A stretch of 5,074 nucleotides of DNA from JBDTCO01 sp039923495. GTDB taxonomy: Bacteria; Myxococcota_A; Polyangia; Palsa-1104. A program made the translations under genes and the position numbers. This document shows positions 4,636 to 5,074 of the stretch, one piece after another (position 1 is the first letter of the stretch; the number at the start of each line of letters is the position of its first letter). The notes under the pieces were generated by a model, which was not told the DNA's origin, made no database searches, and worked only from the letters and a program-made list of their open reading frames with translations. The stretch spans positions 1-5,074 of the forward strand of contig JBDTCO010000244.1 of assembly GCA_039923495.1 (NCBI GenBank), given 5' to 3'.

Positions 4636-5074
4636 ATGCGCATCCGACTACAGTTCGTAGCCTTGGCCATCATCGCGCTTGCCACCGTCGCTGGCGGCGG
4701 CGTTGCGAGTGCGCAGTCGACGGCAGCCGGCGGTGCGCCTTCTGCTCCGACGCTGGGGGATGGGATCGCGCTCGGGAGCCGTTTCCTTCTGCATGTCGGG
4801 GCCGGCGCGGAGCTCCGCTATGACTCCAACGTCTTTTATCAGACGGCGAACACCACGCAGGGCCTCGCGCTGCGCCTCACGCCGAACTTTACCATCGAGA
4901 GCCGTTCAATCGGACAGAAGGTCCTGTTCCACATCGGAGCGGGTCTCGACTATCGCGAGTGGCTGGTCTCCAGCACCGGCCGCCGCCCCCCGCGCCAGTT
5001 CAACGTCCAGGCTGGCACCGGACTTACGATCCTACCGGTCGGCCCCGTCACCATCGACCTGTACGACAACTTCA
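4636..5074 (+). CDS. Outer-membrane beta-barrel protein, GltH-like, 3' truncated by window edge
   Basis: The first 146 codons are visible and the frame stays open to the window end. ATG 4636 gives a classical signal peptide (MRIRLQFVALAIIALATVAG then GGVASA, cleavage before Gln27). After a short linker (27-47) come amphipathic beta-strand pairs typical of barrels: FLLHVGAGAELRYDSNVFYQ (50-69), LALRLTPNFTIES (77-89), VLFHIGAGLDYREWLVSS (96-113) and NVQAGTGLTI...VTIDLYDNF (123-146). Turns are rich in Asn, Asp and Gly. The RYDSNVFY pattern is common in myxobacterial outer-membrane proteins of this kind (recalled, not searched). In M. xanthus, gltH follows gltG and encodes an outer-membrane barrel of the gliding machine; nfsH holds the same place in the paralogous operon. 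The ribosome-binding site is poor: only GAGAG at 4617-4621, 14 nt away. Several codons near the start (CGA, CTA, GTA, TTG) are rarer than in the genes before it. The barrel call is fairly sure; GltH is inferred from order. Confidence 0.75.
   Translation, partial: MRIRLQFVALAIIALATVAGGGVASAQSTAAGGAPSAPTLGDGIALGSRFLLHVGAGAELRYDSNVFYQTANTTQGLALRLTPNFTIESRSIGQKVLFHIGAGLDYREWLVSSTGRRPPRQFNVQAGTGLTILPVGPVTIDLYDNF

Noticed and set aside
4563..4823. 86-codon open frame beginning in the gap before the barrel gene
   Set aside because: It starts on the -35 box, has no SD, and overlaps the barrel signal peptide in another frame. The translation looks like out-of-frame sequence.

Overview
The window is GC-rich and fully packed on the + strand. 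Its signature genes are two consecutive TPR proteins, then an inner-membrane protein with an FHA-like N-terminus and an AgmX/PglI (TonB-like) C-terminal domain, then an outer-membrane barrel. This combination points to a myxobacterium or a close relative (Myxococcota, formerly Deltaproteobacteria). No marker in the window fixes the genus.

Layout: (1) 1-1172, the C-terminal 389 codons of a long TPR protein (GltD/AgmU-like), whose start lies upstream of the window. (2) 1172-2158, a secreted TPR protein (GltE/AglT-like) starting at a GTG that overlaps the previous stop. (3) 2158-2442, a 94-residue secreted protein (GltF-like), again with a one-base overlap. (4) 2454-3836, a 460-residue FHA-like / single-TM / Gly-rich linker / AgmX-PglI C-terminal protein (GltG/PglI-like). 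(5) 3921-4502, an unrecognised 193-residue secreted protein with a coiled-coil segment and two cysteines. (6) 4636 to the window end, the start of an outer-membrane beta-barrel protein (GltH-like), cut off by the window edge.

From memory of the Myxococcus xanthus literature, the order D-E-F-G-(X)-H matches one of the two glt clusters of the gliding machinery. It also matches the paralogous nfs spore-coat export system. Both are trans-envelope machines in which a proton-driven motor in the inner membrane (AglRQS type) acts through G/J-type TonB-like proteins, periplasmic TPR proteins and outer-membrane barrels. The inferred roles here are: gene 4 spans the inner membrane and reaches into the periplasm, genes 1-3 and 5 are periplasmic or outer-membrane-associated, and gene 6 sits in the outer membrane. 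The window alone cannot separate a motility (Glt) from a polysaccharide/spore-coat (Nfs) role, because neither the motor genes nor the A/B/C genes are visible.

Genes 1-4 form one tight transcription unit (overlaps of 1, overlap of 1, gap of 11 nt). Gaps of 84 and 133 nt separate genes 5 and 6. The second gap holds a short inverted repeat and a good sigma-70-type promoter candidate. The two gaps also share a short sequence, TAGG(T/C)TGCT(C)GCCGT. The least described element is gene 5, inserted between the G-like and H-like genes. No RNA genes, insertion sequences, CRISPR arrays or attachment sites were seen, and no stretch longer than 133 bases lacks a gene.
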